A stretch of 64,000 bases of DNA from Nonomuraea muscovyensis (GTDB lineage: Bacteria > Actinomycetota > Actinomycetes > Streptosporangiales > Streptosporangiaceae). Shown piece after piece: positions 8,225 to 17,210 of this stretch (position 1 is its first letter; each line of letters begins with the position of its first letter). The stretch covers positions 2,418,001 through 2,482,000 of the forward strand of contig NZ_JACHJB010000002.1 in assembly GCF_014207745.1 (NCBI RefSeq), in the 5' to 3' direction. The position numbers and the translations under genes are program-made. The notes below the pieces were generated by a model. That model did no database searches and was not told the DNA's origin. It worked only from the letters and a program-made list of their open reading frames with translations.

Positions 8225-8243
8225 TTGCGGTCTTGACCGAAAT
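8225..8243. promoter_or_regulatory. Operator-like palindrome B, between aminotransferase and regulator
   Basis: TTGCGGTCTTGACCGAAAT, core GGTC-TT-GACC. It sits 25 bp upstream of the aminotransferase start and 20 bp upstream of the regulator start, so it could control both, including autoregulation. Confidence 0.6.
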
Positions 8244-8263
8244 GAGCCGAAAGGGAGACGCGG

Positions 8264-9469
8264 GTGGGAATCGTCATCGGGGTCGTCGGCCCGCACGATC
8301 TGGTCGACGACGTCGCGGCCACGTGCGAGGACCAGCCCGGCGTCACCGCGCTGCGGCTCGACTACGACCACGAGTCGCAGGCGCCCGCGATCGTCGAGGC
8401 GCACGCCCCGTCCGTCGAGGGGTGGTTGTTCACCGGCATCGTCCCGTACATGCTGGCCCGTGACGCCGACGTGCTGACCCGTCCCGCCGCGTTCGTCGAC
8501 TACACCGGCGCGACCCTCCTCAGCGCTCTGGTGCGACTCCAGCACCAGGGCCGGGATGTCACGCGGCTGTCCATCGACACGCTGTCGGCGGCCGACGTGA
8601 CGGCGACGTTCGCCGAGGCGGGCCTGCCGACCGGCTCGCTGCGCACGCTCCCCTACCGGCCGGAGATGACCTCCGCGAAGGCCGTCGCCTTCCACCGCCG
8701 CGGCCCCGGCCACCCGGTGATCACCTGCCTCAGCAGCGTCCACGAGGCGCTGCGGGGGGAGATGGACGTGCTGCGGCTGGTCCCCTCGGTCCATTCGGTA
8801 CGGGTGGCGCTGCGCCAACTGCTGCTGACGGCCGAGGGCCAGGCCCAGGAGGACGCGCAGATCGCGCTCGGCCTGATCGAGGTGGCCAACGAGGAGGGCC
8901 TGCTGCGCGAGGCCACCGCGCTGGGCGGCACGATCGCGGCCTTCCGCGGCGGCACCCACCTGCTGGTGACCACCCGGGGCCCGCTGCACGACGCCTCCGG
9001 CGGCTTCACCTGCCTGCCCATGCTGGCGCGGCTGGCCGGCCAGAACGAGGTGGTCCGCATCGGCTTCGGGCTGGGGCGCAGCGCCGCCGAGGCCGAGAGC
9101 CTGGCCCGCCGCGCGCTGGCCAGGGCCCGCCGCATCGGCGAGGTGGCCGCCGTGCTGTCGCTGCGGGCCGACACGGACATCGTGCTGGAGTCGGCGCCCG
9201 CCGCCCCACCGGCCGAGCACAACCTGTCGGTCATCGCCCGCCGGGTGGGCCTGTCGGTGCCCACGCTGGAGAAGCTCCTGGAAGCCCGGGCCGCCGCCGG
9301 CGACACGCCGCTGACCACCCGCGAGATCGCCGACCGTCTCGCGGTGCAGCAGCGCACCGCCCGCCGCATGCTGCACCGGCTGGAGCTGGCCGGGCTGGCC
9401 GAACGCACCGGCAACCTCACCAGCGGCTCCAGCGGCCGGCCCCTGACCCTCTACCGCCTCACCCTGTGA
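8264..9469 (+). CDS. Transcriptional regulator with C-terminal winged helix-turn-helix
   Basis: 401 residues. The last ~80 (from TPLTTREIADRLAVQQRTARRMLHRL) form a winged HTH of MarR/DeoR-like type with the wing GLAERTGNLTSGSSGRP. The N-terminal ~100 residues (IGVVGPHDLVDDVAATC, then FTGIVPYMLARD) look like an alpha/beta sensory domain; the middle (about 190-290) has repeated TTRGPLHDA and IGFGLGRSAAEAESLARRA segments reminiscent of nucleotide-cyclase-like or GTP-sensing modules. I do not recognise a named family. Its position at the divergent palindrome B makes it the best candidate for the protein that reads sites A-E; this is inferred. Confidence 0.72.
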   Translation: MGIVIGVVGPHDLVDDVAATCEDQPGVTALRLDYDHESQAPAIVEAHAPSVEGWLFTGIVPYMLARDADVLTRPAAFVDYTGATLLSALVRLQHQGRDVTRLSIDTLSAADVTATFAEAGLPTGSLRTLPYRPEMTSAKAVAFHRRGPGHPVITCLSSVHEALRGEMDVLRLVPSVHSVRVALRQLLLTAEGQAQEDAQIALGLIEVANEEGLLREATALGGTIAAFRGGTHLLVTTRGPLHDASGGFTCLPMLARLAGQNEVVRIGFGLGRSAAEAESLARRALARARRIGEVAAVLSLRADTDIVLESAPAAPPAEHNLSVIARRVGLSVPTLEKLLEARAAAGDTPLTTREIADRLAVQQRTARRMLHRLELAGLAERTGNLTSGSSGRPLTLYRLTL

Positions 9470-9503
9470 CCCACCGAACCGGCCGAGCGTCCGCGACGGC
9501 ATG

Positions 9504-10559
9504 TCAGGACAGCCAGCGGTCCAGGCCGTCGGCGACGAAGTCGTCGTCGCGCAGCCACGGATAGGCGGCCCAGACGCGGTCGAGCTCCGCGAGCTGCCCG
9601 GGTGAGAGCTCCTCGGCGGGGTCCAGGCACCAGCGGCCGGCCAGCAGTCCCTGCCGGCGCAGCACCTCGTGGATGCCCGGGATGCAGCCGTGGAAGCCGT
9701 TGGCGGTGTCGAAGATGGCCGCGTTCGCGTCGGTCAGGTGGCCGTCCAGGGTGAGCAGCCGCCGCACCGCCGCGTCGTCGCCGGCCCGGGCGAGCTTGGC
9801 CTCCTCCAGCAGCTCCACGGCCCGCCGCACCCAGACCGCCCACTGGCCGAGCAGGCCGCCGACGAACTCGACGTCCACCTCCCGCCCGTCCACCACCACG
9901 CGGTGCGTGGTGATGAGGTCGGCCAGGATGTGGTCGTCGTTGCCGGTGTAGAGCGCGACGTCGTCGGCCCGGCCGGCCCGCACCACGCCGTGCAGGACGT
10001 CCAGCGTCCGGTAGCGGTCGAACGGCGCGACCTTGATGCCCACCACCGATTCGACGGCCGCCAGCCGGGTCCAGAAGTCGCGCGACAGGGTACGCCCGCC
10101 GACCGCCGGCTGCAGGTAGAAGCCGATCACCGGCAGCACCTCGCCGACGGCCCTGGCCCGCTCGATCAGGCCGTCCTCGTCCAGCTCGCGGTAGGGGCTG
10201 AGCAGCACCATGTGGTAGCCGAGCGACCTGGCCAGCTCGGCCTCCGCCACCGCCTGCGCGGTCGGGCCGGTGGCCCCGGCGACCAGCACCACCTCGCGGC
10301 CCGCCTCGCCGGCCGTGCGGGCGGCCAGCTCCAGGACGGGGGCCAGCAGGTCGGTGCCGTGGATGGCGAACTGGGTGGTGTGCACGCCCACCGCCAGGCC
10401 GCCCGCGCCCGCGTCGACGTAGTAGCGGGTCAGGGCCCGCTGGCGGCGCTCGTCCAGCTTGCGGTCCTCGGTCAGGGCGAGCGGGTGCGCCGGGATGACG
10501 AGACCGCGCCGGAACAGGTGACGCACGGACGTCTGTGCCTCTGGAGCCGTGCTGAGCAC
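9504..10559 (-). CDS. Dihydrodipicolinate synthase family protein
   Basis: Second DHDPS/NAL-family lyase of the locus, 351 residues. The Schiff-base lysine is K176 (VVGIKVAPFDR) and the phenolic tyrosine is Y148 (IGFYLQPAVGG). The GTG start has AAGGGGG about 8 bases upstream. It is the second gene of a two-gene operon with the SDR at 10601-11617 (41 bp gap), under palindrome C. The longer C-terminal domain (GFHGCIPGIHEVLRR) differs from lysine-biosynthetic DapA and fits catabolic members acting on 2-keto-3-deoxy acids or related compounds. The actual substrate is unknown. Confidence 0.85.
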   Translation of the reverse strand: MLSTAPEAQTSVRHLFRRGLVIPAHPLALTEDRKLDERRQRALTRYYVDAGAGGLAVGVHTTQFAIHGTDLLAPVLELAARTAGEAGREVVLVAGATGPTAQAVAEAELARSLGYHMVLLSPYRELDEDGLIERARAVGEVLPVIGFYLQPAVGGRTLSRDFWTRLAAVESVVGIKVAPFDRYRTLDVLHGVVRAGRADDVALYTGNDDHILADLITTHRVVVDGREVDVEFVGGLLGQWAVWVRRAVELLEEAKLARAGDDAAVRRLLTLDGHLTDANAAIFDTANGFHGCIPGIHEVLRRQGLLAGRWCLDPAEELSPGQLAELDRVWAAYPWLRDDDFVADGLDRWLS

Positions 10560-10600
10560 GTGGGATCCCCCTTCGTGACGGTTGGTGCCTGCGGACGCGG

Positions 10601-11617
10601 TCAGAAACGGCCGTCGCGGCGCTCGAACTTGGTGGGCTTGCCGAGCAGCGGCCCGCCCTCGGCGACCCAGCGGGCGGTGTGCTCGATCAGCTCGGCGGGG
10701 GTGATCTGCGGGTAGCCGAACAGCCGGTGGCAGCGGGCGGCGTTCGACAGCAGCGCCGTGGGCGCCTCCTCACCGGCGAACACCGGCTCCCTGCCGAGGG
10801 CCGCGCCCAGCGCCAGCGCCGCCTGCCGCACCGAGATCAGCTCGGGTCCGGTGACGTTCAGCACGTACGGCGGGACGTCGGCCAGCAGCAGGGACCGCAG
10901 CGTCACCTCGTTGGCGTAGCCCTGCCAGACGACGTTCACCTGGCCGGTCGTCAGATCGACGGGCTCTCCGGCGAGGATCTTCTGGGCGAGGTCCACGAGC
11001 ACGCCGTACCTGAGCTCGACCGCGTAGTTGAGCCGGATCAGCGCCAGGCGGGTGCCGTAGGTCTCGGCGAAGTGCGACAGCACCCGCTCCCGGCCGAGGC
11101 AGCTCATCGCGTAGTCGCCGACGGGGCCGGTGGCCGAGTCCTCGGTGCTGCCGCCGCCGGTCACGGGGACCAGCGGGTAGACGTTGCCGGTGGACAGGGC
11201 GGCGATCCTGCTGCCGCGGAACCGGTCGGCGACCCGGCCCGGCAGGTAGGCGTTGGTGAACCAGGTGGCGTGCTCGCGGCCCGCGGTGCCGAACTTGGCG
11301 CCGACGAGGAACACCACGTTCGGCGCGTCGGGCAGGGCGGCCAGCGCCCGCGCGTCGGCCACGTCGGCGCTCACCACGGTGGCACCCTCGTCCCGCAGCG
11401 CGTCGGCGAGGCCGGCCTCGGTGAAGCGGGACACGGCGATGATGCGCCGGTCGTGTCCCCCGCTCGCCGTGGCGTTGAGCGCCAGCCGCACCAGGCTCGG
11501 CCCCAGCTTGCCACCGGCACCGATGATCATGATGTCGCCGTCGAGCCTGCCGAGATCGTCGACGAGCCCGGCGCCGGGTCGCGCCAGCCGCTCCTCGAGT
11601 TCCGCTGTCGTGCGCAC
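10601..11617 (-). CDS. NAD(P)-dependent epimerase/dehydratase (SDR) family protein
   Basis: 338 residues with an N-terminal Rossmann fold (IMIIGAGGKLGPSLVRLAL) and extended-SDR architecture. The usual YxxxK active site appears as YAMSC, so the lysine is missing; the serine region LSTGNVYP is present. It may therefore have altered chemistry or rely on another base. It is the first gene of the operon with the DHDPS-like gene 9504-10559, and a perfect 8-bp-arm palindrome (site C) sits 24 bp upstream of its start, which indicates control with the ABC operon. Confidence 0.82.
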   Translation of the reverse strand: MRTTAELEERLARPGAGLVDDLGRLDGDIMIIGAGGKLGPSLVRLALNATASGGHDRRIIAVSRFTEAGLADALRDEGATVVSADVADARALAALPDAPNVVFLVGAKFGTAGREHATWFTNAYLPGRVADRFRGSRIAALSTGNVYPLVPVTGGGSTEDSATGPVGDYAMSCLGRERVLSHFAETYGTRLALIRLNYAVELRYGVLVDLAQKILAGEPVDLTTGQVNVVWQGYANEVTLRSLLLADVPPYVLNVTGPELISVRQAALALGAALGREPVFAGEEAPTALLSNAARCHRLFGYPQITPAELIEHTARWVAEGGPLLGKPTKFERRDGRF

Positions 11618-11640
11618 GCGGTCTCCTCTGAGTACGTCAG

Positions 11641-11658
11641 TTACGGTCCAGACCGTAA
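11641..11658. promoter_or_regulatory. Operator-like palindrome C, upstream of the SDR gene
   Basis: TTACGGTCCAGACCGTAA: perfect 8-base arms around a 2-base spacer, the best copy of the motif in the window. It lies 24-41 bp upstream of the SDR start. Confidence 0.65.
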
Positions 11659-11803
11659 CTGCGCGAGACTCGGGCTGTCAACGGGTACGACCGCCGGGCG
11701 GGCACCGGCGGTCGTACCCCGCGGCGCCACACACGGATTCGGCAGGCAGCCCGCAGGTGGGACTCAGGCGGTTCCCGGGATCGCCGGACGCTGTCAGGCG
11801 CCG

Positions 11804-12688
11804 TCAGGCGCTCTCGCGTGCCGAGACCAGGACGTCGAGGATGGCGCGGGTCTGCGCCCACGGCACCGGGCTGGGCCCGCCGGCGACCATGCCGAGGAAC
11901 GCCGCGATCGTCCCCTCGTAACCCAGCCCCTTGATCGGGTCGTCACCGCCCTCGATCACGACGGTCTCGGACGAGTCGCGCCGGTGCAGGGTGACGGAGT
12001 AGGACTCCTCCTCCGAGACGCCGATGATCTCCACCGTGCCGGTGACGCCGTTCGCCCACCGCAGCGCCATGACGCCCGCGTCCTCCGAGCGCAGCGTCGT
12101 GTAGTGCCGCCGCGCGCCGGCCGCGCCGACCAGCCGCACGTCCGGGCCCAGCAGCGCGACCAGCAGCTCGACGCCGTGGACGCCCATGGTCACCATCGTG
12201 CCTCCGCCCTCGCCCGGCGTGTCCTGCCAGGCGTTGTAGCCGGTGGCCCACATCCCCACGTCGTGCCGCACGGTGGCCCGCACGGACAGCACCTCGGCCG
12301 GGTCCACCGTCGTCCCCGCGAACGCCGGGGCGAAGCGCAGCACCGAGCCCGACATCACCCGGTCGTGGATCGGCAACCGGTCCAGCCGTTCCAGCTGGTC
12401 GCGGGTGGCGGCGGCGGGCTTGTTGACGAAGCAGGCCGCCCCCGTTGCCAGCACGGCGGCCAGCGCCTCGGGCACCTGCGGGTTGGGCACGGTCAGCACC
12501 ACCCCGTCGGGGCCGGTCGCCAGCGCCTCGGCCAGGGACGAGGCGACCACGGCCGTGGGATGCTCGCCGGTGAAGCGCCGCAGCCGCTCGGGGTCCGGCT
12601 CCCACACCACCAGCTCGGCGTACCTGGCCAGGGTGCGGGCGTCGGTGAACGGGTGGCTGGTGGCGAGACCGGCGAGAACGATGCGCAC
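11804..12688 (-). CDS. Gfo/Idh/MocA-family oxidoreductase
   Basis: 294-residue NAD(P)-dependent sugar or inositol dehydrogenase type. The N-terminal Rossmann fold begins RIVLAGLATSHP, and the family lysine is in FVNKPAA (equivalent to the EKP motif). The start is GTG at 12688 with GGAGG about 8 bases upstream; the frame continues far upstream only as antisense shadow of hyuB. A short family member, with the C-terminal beta-sheet domain reduced. It stands alone on its own promoter, between the SDR operon and hyuB. An oxidoreductase of this family next to a DegT aminotransferase is a common pair for making or degrading amino sugars or inosamines. Confidence 0.87.
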   Translation of the reverse strand: MRIVLAGLATSHPFTDARTLARYAELVVWEPDPERLRRFTGEHPTAVVASSLAEALATGPDGVVLTVPNPQVPEALAAVLATGAACFVNKPAAATRDQLERLDRLPIHDRVMSGSVLRFAPAFAGTTVDPAEVLSVRATVRHDVGMWATGYNAWQDTPGEGGGTMVTMGVHGVELLVALLGPDVRLVGAAGARRHYTTLRSEDAGVMALRWANGVTGTVEIIGVSEEESYSVTLHRRDSSETVVIEGGDDPIKGLGYEGTIAAFLGMVAGGPSPVPWAQTRAILDVLVSARESA

Positions 12689-12780
12689 GGGTTTCCTCCG
12701 GGTCGGCGGCTGGTGGGGGACCATCATGGCAGCCGCGCCCGCGCCCGCCCGGATCCGAGGCGCCCCCCCGATTCGAGACG

Positions 12781-12812
12781 ACCCCGGATTCGGGCCGACC
12801 CTGATCCGGGGT
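12781..12812. terminator. Stem-loop downstream of hyuB
   Basis: Perfect 9-bp arms ACCCCGGAT/ATCCGGGGT around a 14-base loop in the 245-bp gap between the Gfo/Idh gene and hyuB. It is about 120 bp beyond the hyuB stop. The rest of this gap shows only the oxidoreductase ribosome-binding site. Confidence 0.4.
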
Positions 12813-12933
12813 GACAGGGTGTGCGCGCCCGGGTACGCCAGGGATGCCGCCCATCGCAGATGGGAGTGGAAGTGGGCCCGGGTGGACTGCCGGACGACAG
12901 GAGCCCGGGCTTTGCGCTGTCCAGGCTTTCCGC

Positions 12934-14760
12934 TTACAGTTCGTCCACCTCCGCGTGGGTCCGGCCGCCGGACAGCTTCGGGTAGCCCGGGCCGCGGTCG
13001 AAGAAGCGGTCGGCCGGGGGGCGCAGGCGGGCGCGGAGCTCGGCGGTGCCCTGTTCGTCGATGCGGTCCCCGTCGAGCACGACCCCGTAGTCGCCGAGGG
13101 CCCCGGCGATGGAGACCTTGCCGTCGCGCACGTCGGCCGCCACCGCGCGCGGGTCGCGGTCGTACGGCGAGCCCCAGCCGCCGCCGCCCGTCGTGCGGAT
13201 GCGGATCAGCTCGCCCGCCTGCACCGGCTGGTCGTCTACCAGGCCCTCCATCTCCTTGCCGGCGATCTCGACGCGGAAGGGCCGGCCGGCCAGGCCGCCG
13301 TTGACGCCCCAGCACGACAGGATGGAGCGGTCGGCGATCGACATGTACGAGGCGTCCCGGAGCATGCGGATGTGCTTGTCGTAGCCGAGCCCGCCCCGGA
13401 ACATCCCCGGCCCGCCGGAGTCGCAGGCCAGCCCGAGCCGTTCGACGCGCAGCGGCCAGCGGGCCTCGGCGAACTCGACGGGGATGTTGCGCGAGTCGGG
13501 CACCACGTGGACGGTGTCCTCGCCGTCGGCGTACCAGCGCCCGCCGGAGCCGCCGCCCAGCACCTCGCGCATCAGGTACGGCAGGCCGTCGGCGTCGGTG
13601 CCGTGCACGCCGGTGTAGCGGATGGTCTCCTGGTCGGCGGGCATGCGGCCGCCGGTGGCCTTGGCCAGGACGCCGGCCAGCACGCCGAGCAGGCGCAGGA
13701 TGACGAAGGTGCGGGCGTTCGTCGGCGCGGGGAAGACCGGGGTGAGCAGGGTGCCCTTGTCCGGGAACACCATCGCGATGAGGGGCACCACGCCCTCGTT
13801 GACGTCCAGCTCGGCCATGCGTTCCGGGGAGTCGGCGAGGTTGCGCAGCACGGGGGCGAGCCACTTCTTCAGGAACACCCCGTCTGCGTAGTCGCCCGCG
13901 TGGTTGATCGGCCCCTTGGCCTGCGGTGACGTGCCGGTGAAGTCGATCGTCAACGGAGTGTCCGCCGCGTGGTCCACCGTCAGCGTGATGCGCTGGGCGT
14001 GCAGGCGCGGCTCGTCCACGCCGTCGTGCTCGGCGTAGTCCTCCCAGACGTACGAGCCCTCGGGGATCTTGGACAGCAGCTCGCGGCGGAACGTCTCGGT
14101 CGTCTGGTCGATGATCGCGTCGAAGCACGCCACGACGGCGTCCTTGCCGTACCTGTCGAACAGCTCGCCGAGCCGGCGCGCTCCCATGAGGCAGGCCGAG
14201 CACTCCGCGTCGAGGTCACCGGCGAGCGAGTCGGGCATGCGGGAGTTGCGCGTCATGATGCGCAGCGCCGCCTCGTTCGGCACGCCCCGGTCCCACAGCT
14301 TGATCGGCGGGACCATCAGCCCCTCCTCGTAGACGCTGCGCGCGTGCGAGGGCATGGAACCGGGCACGGCTCCGCCGATGTCGTCGTGGTGGCCGAACGC
14401 CTGCACGAACGCCACGACCTCGTCCTCGTGGAAGACCGGCACCGTGACGCACAGGTCGGGCAGGTGGCCGATGCCGCCTTCGGACAGGTAGACGTCGTTG
14501 TGGAAGTAGACGTCGCCCGGCCGCATCGTCTCGATCGGGAAGTCGCGGACGATCGGCTGGACCAGCGCGCTGTAGGAGCGGCCGGTGAGCTTGCGCAGCC
14601 GCGCGTCGTGGATGCCCGCGCGGAAGTCGTGCGCGTCGCGGATCATCGGCGACCGGGCCGTGCGGGCGATGGCCGTCTCGACCTCCCGCTCCACCGAGGC
14701 GAGCGTGCCCTCGACGATCTCGACGAGGATCGGGTCAGCCGCGTTCTTCGGCCGGTCCAC
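12934..14760 (-). CDS. hyuB: Hydantoinase B/oxoprolinase family protein
   Basis: 608-residue B (alpha-like) subunit of the ATP-dependent hydantoinase/5-oxoprolinase/acetone carboxylase superfamily. Recognisable segments are DPILVEIVEGTL at the start, RDFPIETMRPGDVYFHNDVY, PGSMPSHARSVYEEG and the C-terminal TTGGGGWGSPYDRDP. The GTG start overlaps the end of hyuA by 26 bp, so the two are translationally coupled and make one enzyme. The superfamily opens cyclic amides (N-methylhydantoin, 5-oxoproline) with ATP. Exact substrate is not visible; proximity to purine/ureide genes makes a cyclic ureide plausible. Confidence 0.92.
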   Translation of the reverse strand: MDRPKNAADPILVEIVEGTLASVEREVETAIARTARSPMIRDAHDFRAGIHDARLRKLTGRSYSALVQPIVRDFPIETMRPGDVYFHNDVYLSEGGIGHLPDLCVTVPVFHEDEVVAFVQAFGHHDDIGGAVPGSMPSHARSVYEEGLMVPPIKLWDRGVPNEAALRIMTRNSRMPDSLAGDLDAECSACLMGARRLGELFDRYGKDAVVACFDAIIDQTTETFRRELLSKIPEGSYVWEDYAEHDGVDEPRLHAQRITLTVDHAADTPLTIDFTGTSPQAKGPINHAGDYADGVFLKKWLAPVLRNLADSPERMAELDVNEGVVPLIAMVFPDKGTLLTPVFPAPTNARTFVILRLLGVLAGVLAKATGGRMPADQETIRYTGVHGTDADGLPYLMREVLGGGSGGRWYADGEDTVHVVPDSRNIPVEFAEARWPLRVERLGLACDSGGPGMFRGGLGYDKHIRMLRDASYMSIADRSILSCWGVNGGLAGRPFRVEIAGKEMEGLVDDQPVQAGELIRIRTTGGGGWGSPYDRDPRAVAADVRDGKVSIAGALGDYGVVLDGDRIDEQGTAELRARLRPPADRFFDRGPGYPKLSGGRTHAEVDEL

Positions 14761-16756
14761 GGCGCACCTCCACGTTGCCGTACTCGTCCACCGTCGCGGT
14801 GAAGCCCGGGTGGATGGGGATGGTCGAGCCGTACTCCTCGATCACCGCGGGACCCTCGACCACGGTGCCGGCGTCGAGCGCGGCCCGCTGGTGGACGGGT
14901 GCCTCGCACGGCTCCTCGAAGACGACCCGCCGGGTCGACGTCCGGGCCTCGGTCTTCGGGTACGGGTCGCGGCGGATGGCCGGCCGGTTGATCGGCCCGA
15001 TGCCGGAGACGCGCAGGTTGACCCATTCGACGGCCTGCCGCGGGTCGTCGCGGTAGGCGTAGCCGTACAGCTTCTCGTGGGCGTCGTGGAAGCGGGTGAG
15101 CACCTCGGCCCGCCACTCCTCGTCGAGGCCGCCCGCCGGGGCGGGGACGCGCACCTCGTACGCCTGGCCGTAGTAGCGCAGGTCCGCGCTGCGCGCGAAG
15201 ACCGGCTCGGCGAAGCCCTCGCGCTCCAGTTCCTCGGCCGCCCGCCCCTCCAGCTCGCCGAAGATCCTGGCCGCCGCCTGCAGGGACAACTCGCGCGTGA
15301 CGTACGTGCGCACGTAGTCGTTCTTGACGTCCACCGTGAGCAGCCCGAACGCCGAGACGTTGCCCGGCTCGGGCGGCACGACGACGGCGGGCAGGCCGAG
15401 GATGTCGATGAGCCGGCAGGCGAGCAGCGGCCCCGAACCGCCGAACGTCACCAGCGGGAAGTCGCGCACGTCGAGCCCGCGTTTGACGGTCAGCCGGCGG
15501 ATCGCGTTGCTCTGGTTGAACGCGCTGATCTCCAGGATGCCCGTCGCGGTCCGCTCGGGGGTGAGGCCGAGCTTGTCGGCCAGCGCCTGGACGCCCATGC
15601 GGGCGGCGTCGTAGTCGAGCGGGATCTCGCCGCCGAGCAGGTGGGGCGGGATGCGGCCGAGGTAGACGTGCGCGTCGGTGACCGTCACCTCGGTGCCGCC
15701 GCGGCGGTAGCAGAGCGGGCCCGGGTCGGCGCCCGCCGAGCGGGGGCCGACCTTGAGCGTGCCCTCGGGCGAGATCCACGCGACCGAGCCGCCGCCGGCG
15801 CCCACGGTCACGATGTCGATCATCGGGATCTTGCACGGGTAGCGGCCGACGGACCCCTCGGTGGTGATGGACGGCTCGCCGTCGATGACGACGGCGACGT
15901 CCGTGGAGGTTCCGCCGCCGTCGAGCGTGATCACCGACGGGTGACCGGCCGTGGAGGCGATGAGCGCCGCCCCGAGCGCGCCCGCCGCCGGCCCGGACAG
16001 GACGGTGGTGATCGGCTGGTGCGCGACCTCGCGCGCCGACAGCACGCCGCCGTTGGACTTCATGACCGAGAACGGCATGCCGAGCCGGGCGGAGACGTCG
16101 GCGAGGTAGCGGCGCATGGCCGGCTTGACCGCGGCGTCCACGAGCGTGGTGACGGACCGCTCGTACTCGCGGTACTCGCGCAGCACGTCGCTGGAGATGG
16201 AGACCACGGCCTCCGGGTGCTCGCGGGCCAGCACGTCGCGCATGCGGCGCTCGTGCTCGGGGTTGGCGTAGGCGTGCAGGAAGCACACGCCGATCGTGGT
16301 GATGCCCCGGGCCCGGTACCAGCGGGCCACCTCGACGGCCTGCTCCTCGGCGAACGGCCACACCTCGGCGCCGAGGTGGTCGAGCCGCCCGCCGACGGTC
16401 CGTACCAGGTGGACGGGGACGATCCGGGGCGGCTTGACCCAGAAGTAGGAGTTGCCGTAGCCGTCGGGCACGCTCTGCCTGGCGATCTCCAGGACGAACT
16501 CGAACCCCTCGGTCGTGATGAACCCGAGGCCGGCGATCCGATCTTCGAGAAGCTGGTTGGTGGCCACCGTGGTGCCGTGCACGACGGCGGTCACGTCGAG
16601 CTCGCCCAGCTTGGCGATGCCCGCGGCGAACCCCTCGGCCGGGTTCGCGGGCGTGGAGGGGGTCTTCGTGGTGACGATCTCACCGGTCTGCTCGTCCACC
16701 GCCACGACGTCGGTGAACGTTCCCCCGGTGTCGACTCCGATTCGGACGCTTCGCAT
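14735..16756 (-). CDS. hyuA: Hydantoinase A/oxoprolinase family protein
   Basis: 673-residue A (beta-like) ATP-binding subunit paired with HyuB. The N-terminal phosphate-binding motif RIGVDTGGTFTDVV and the second motif ITLDGGGTSTDVAVV define the actin-like ATPase fold of this family. It starts with ATG at 16756, five bases after the stop of the small membrane protein gene at 16762, so the order small membrane protein–hyuA–hyuB forms one operon. Nothing is missing from the core motifs. It would act in the cytoplasm on a cyclic amide. Confidence 0.93.
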   Translation of the reverse strand: MRSVRIGVDTGGTFTDVVAVDEQTGEIVTTKTPSTPANPAEGFAAGIAKLGELDVTAVVHGTTVATNQLLEDRIAGLGFITTEGFEFVLEIARQSVPDGYGNSYFWVKPPRIVPVHLVRTVGGRLDHLGAEVWPFAEEQAVEVARWYRARGITTIGVCFLHAYANPEHERRMRDVLAREHPEAVVSISSDVLREYREYERSVTTLVDAAVKPAMRRYLADVSARLGMPFSVMKSNGGVLSAREVAHQPITTVLSGPAAGALGAALIASTAGHPSVITLDGGGTSTDVAVVIDGEPSITTEGSVGRYPCKIPMIDIVTVGAGGGSVAWISPEGTLKVGPRSAGADPGPLCYRRGGTEVTVTDAHVYLGRIPPHLLGGEIPLDYDAARMGVQALADKLGLTPERTATGILEISAFNQSNAIRRLTVKRGLDVRDFPLVTFGGSGPLLACRLIDILGLPAVVVPPEPGNVSAFGLLTVDVKNDYVRTYVTRELSLQAAARIFGELEGRAAEELEREGFAEPVFARSADLRYYGQAYEVRVPAPAGGLDEEWRAEVLTRFHDAHEKLYGYAYRDDPRQAVEWVNLRVSGIGPINRPAIRRDPYPKTEARTSTRRVVFEEPCEAPVHQRAALDAGTVVEGPAVIEEYGSTIPIHPGFTATVDEYGNVEVRRGPAEERG

Positions 16757-16761
16757 GATCC

Positions 16762-17136
16762 TCAGCTCCGGCGCCGGCCCAGCACTTCTTCGATGACGCG
16801 GGGCGCGTTGGCCGTGCCCACGTACGCCGCCAGCCGCACGACCATCTCCTGCGACCTGGCCAGTTCGGCCTCCACTCTGGCCTTACCCGACTGGCCGGCC
16901 TGCACCCCGAAGTAGGCGCCCATGATGGTGCCGATCACGCCGGCGACCCCGGCGAACAGCGCGGCGAACTGGCCCGTGGCGAAGACCGCGGCGCCGAAGG
17001 CCACCAGGATCGCCACGATTCCCGCCAGCACGACGAAGAACCCGTAACGCCACCTGGCGGCGTCCGCCTGCGCCGCGGTGATGTCGTCGGGCTTCATCAG
17101 CTCGTCGAGCGGCCCCTGCGGATTGTCTGTGACCAC
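16762..17136 (-). CDS. Small membrane protein of unknown function
   Basis: 124 residues with two hydrophobic segments (about 31-54 and 57-78, the latter GVAGVIGTIMGAYFGVQAG) and a charged, possibly coiled tail (ARVEAELARSQEMVVRLAAYV). No known motif. It is the first gene of the hyuAB operon, only five bases before hyuA, so it may be a membrane anchor or helper for the hydantoinase or simply co-transcribed. A near-perfect 26-bp palindrome lies 13 bp upstream of its start. Confidence 0.75.
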   Translation of the reverse strand: MVTDNPQGPLDELMKPDDITAAQADAARWRYGFFVVLAGIVAILVAFGAAVFATGQFAALFAGVAGVIGTIMGAYFGVQAGQSGKARVEAELARSQEMVVRLAAYVGTANAPRVIEEVLGRRRS

Positions 17137-17149
17137 GCTGCCTCCTGAT

Positions 17150-17175
17150 GCTCAGGGGAGAAATCTCCCATGAGC
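17150..17175. promoter_or_regulatory. Near-perfect palindrome in the divergent hyu/tdk promoter region
   Basis: Arms GCTCAGGGGAGA (17150-17161) and TCTCCCATGAGC (17164-17175) pair at 11 of 12 positions around AA. It lies between the divergent starts of the small membrane protein and tdk, the place for a shared operator. Confidence 0.45.
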
Positions 17176-17210
17176 TCAGGGATTGCGCCAAGCCGCTAAG
17201 CTGGCCCCCC

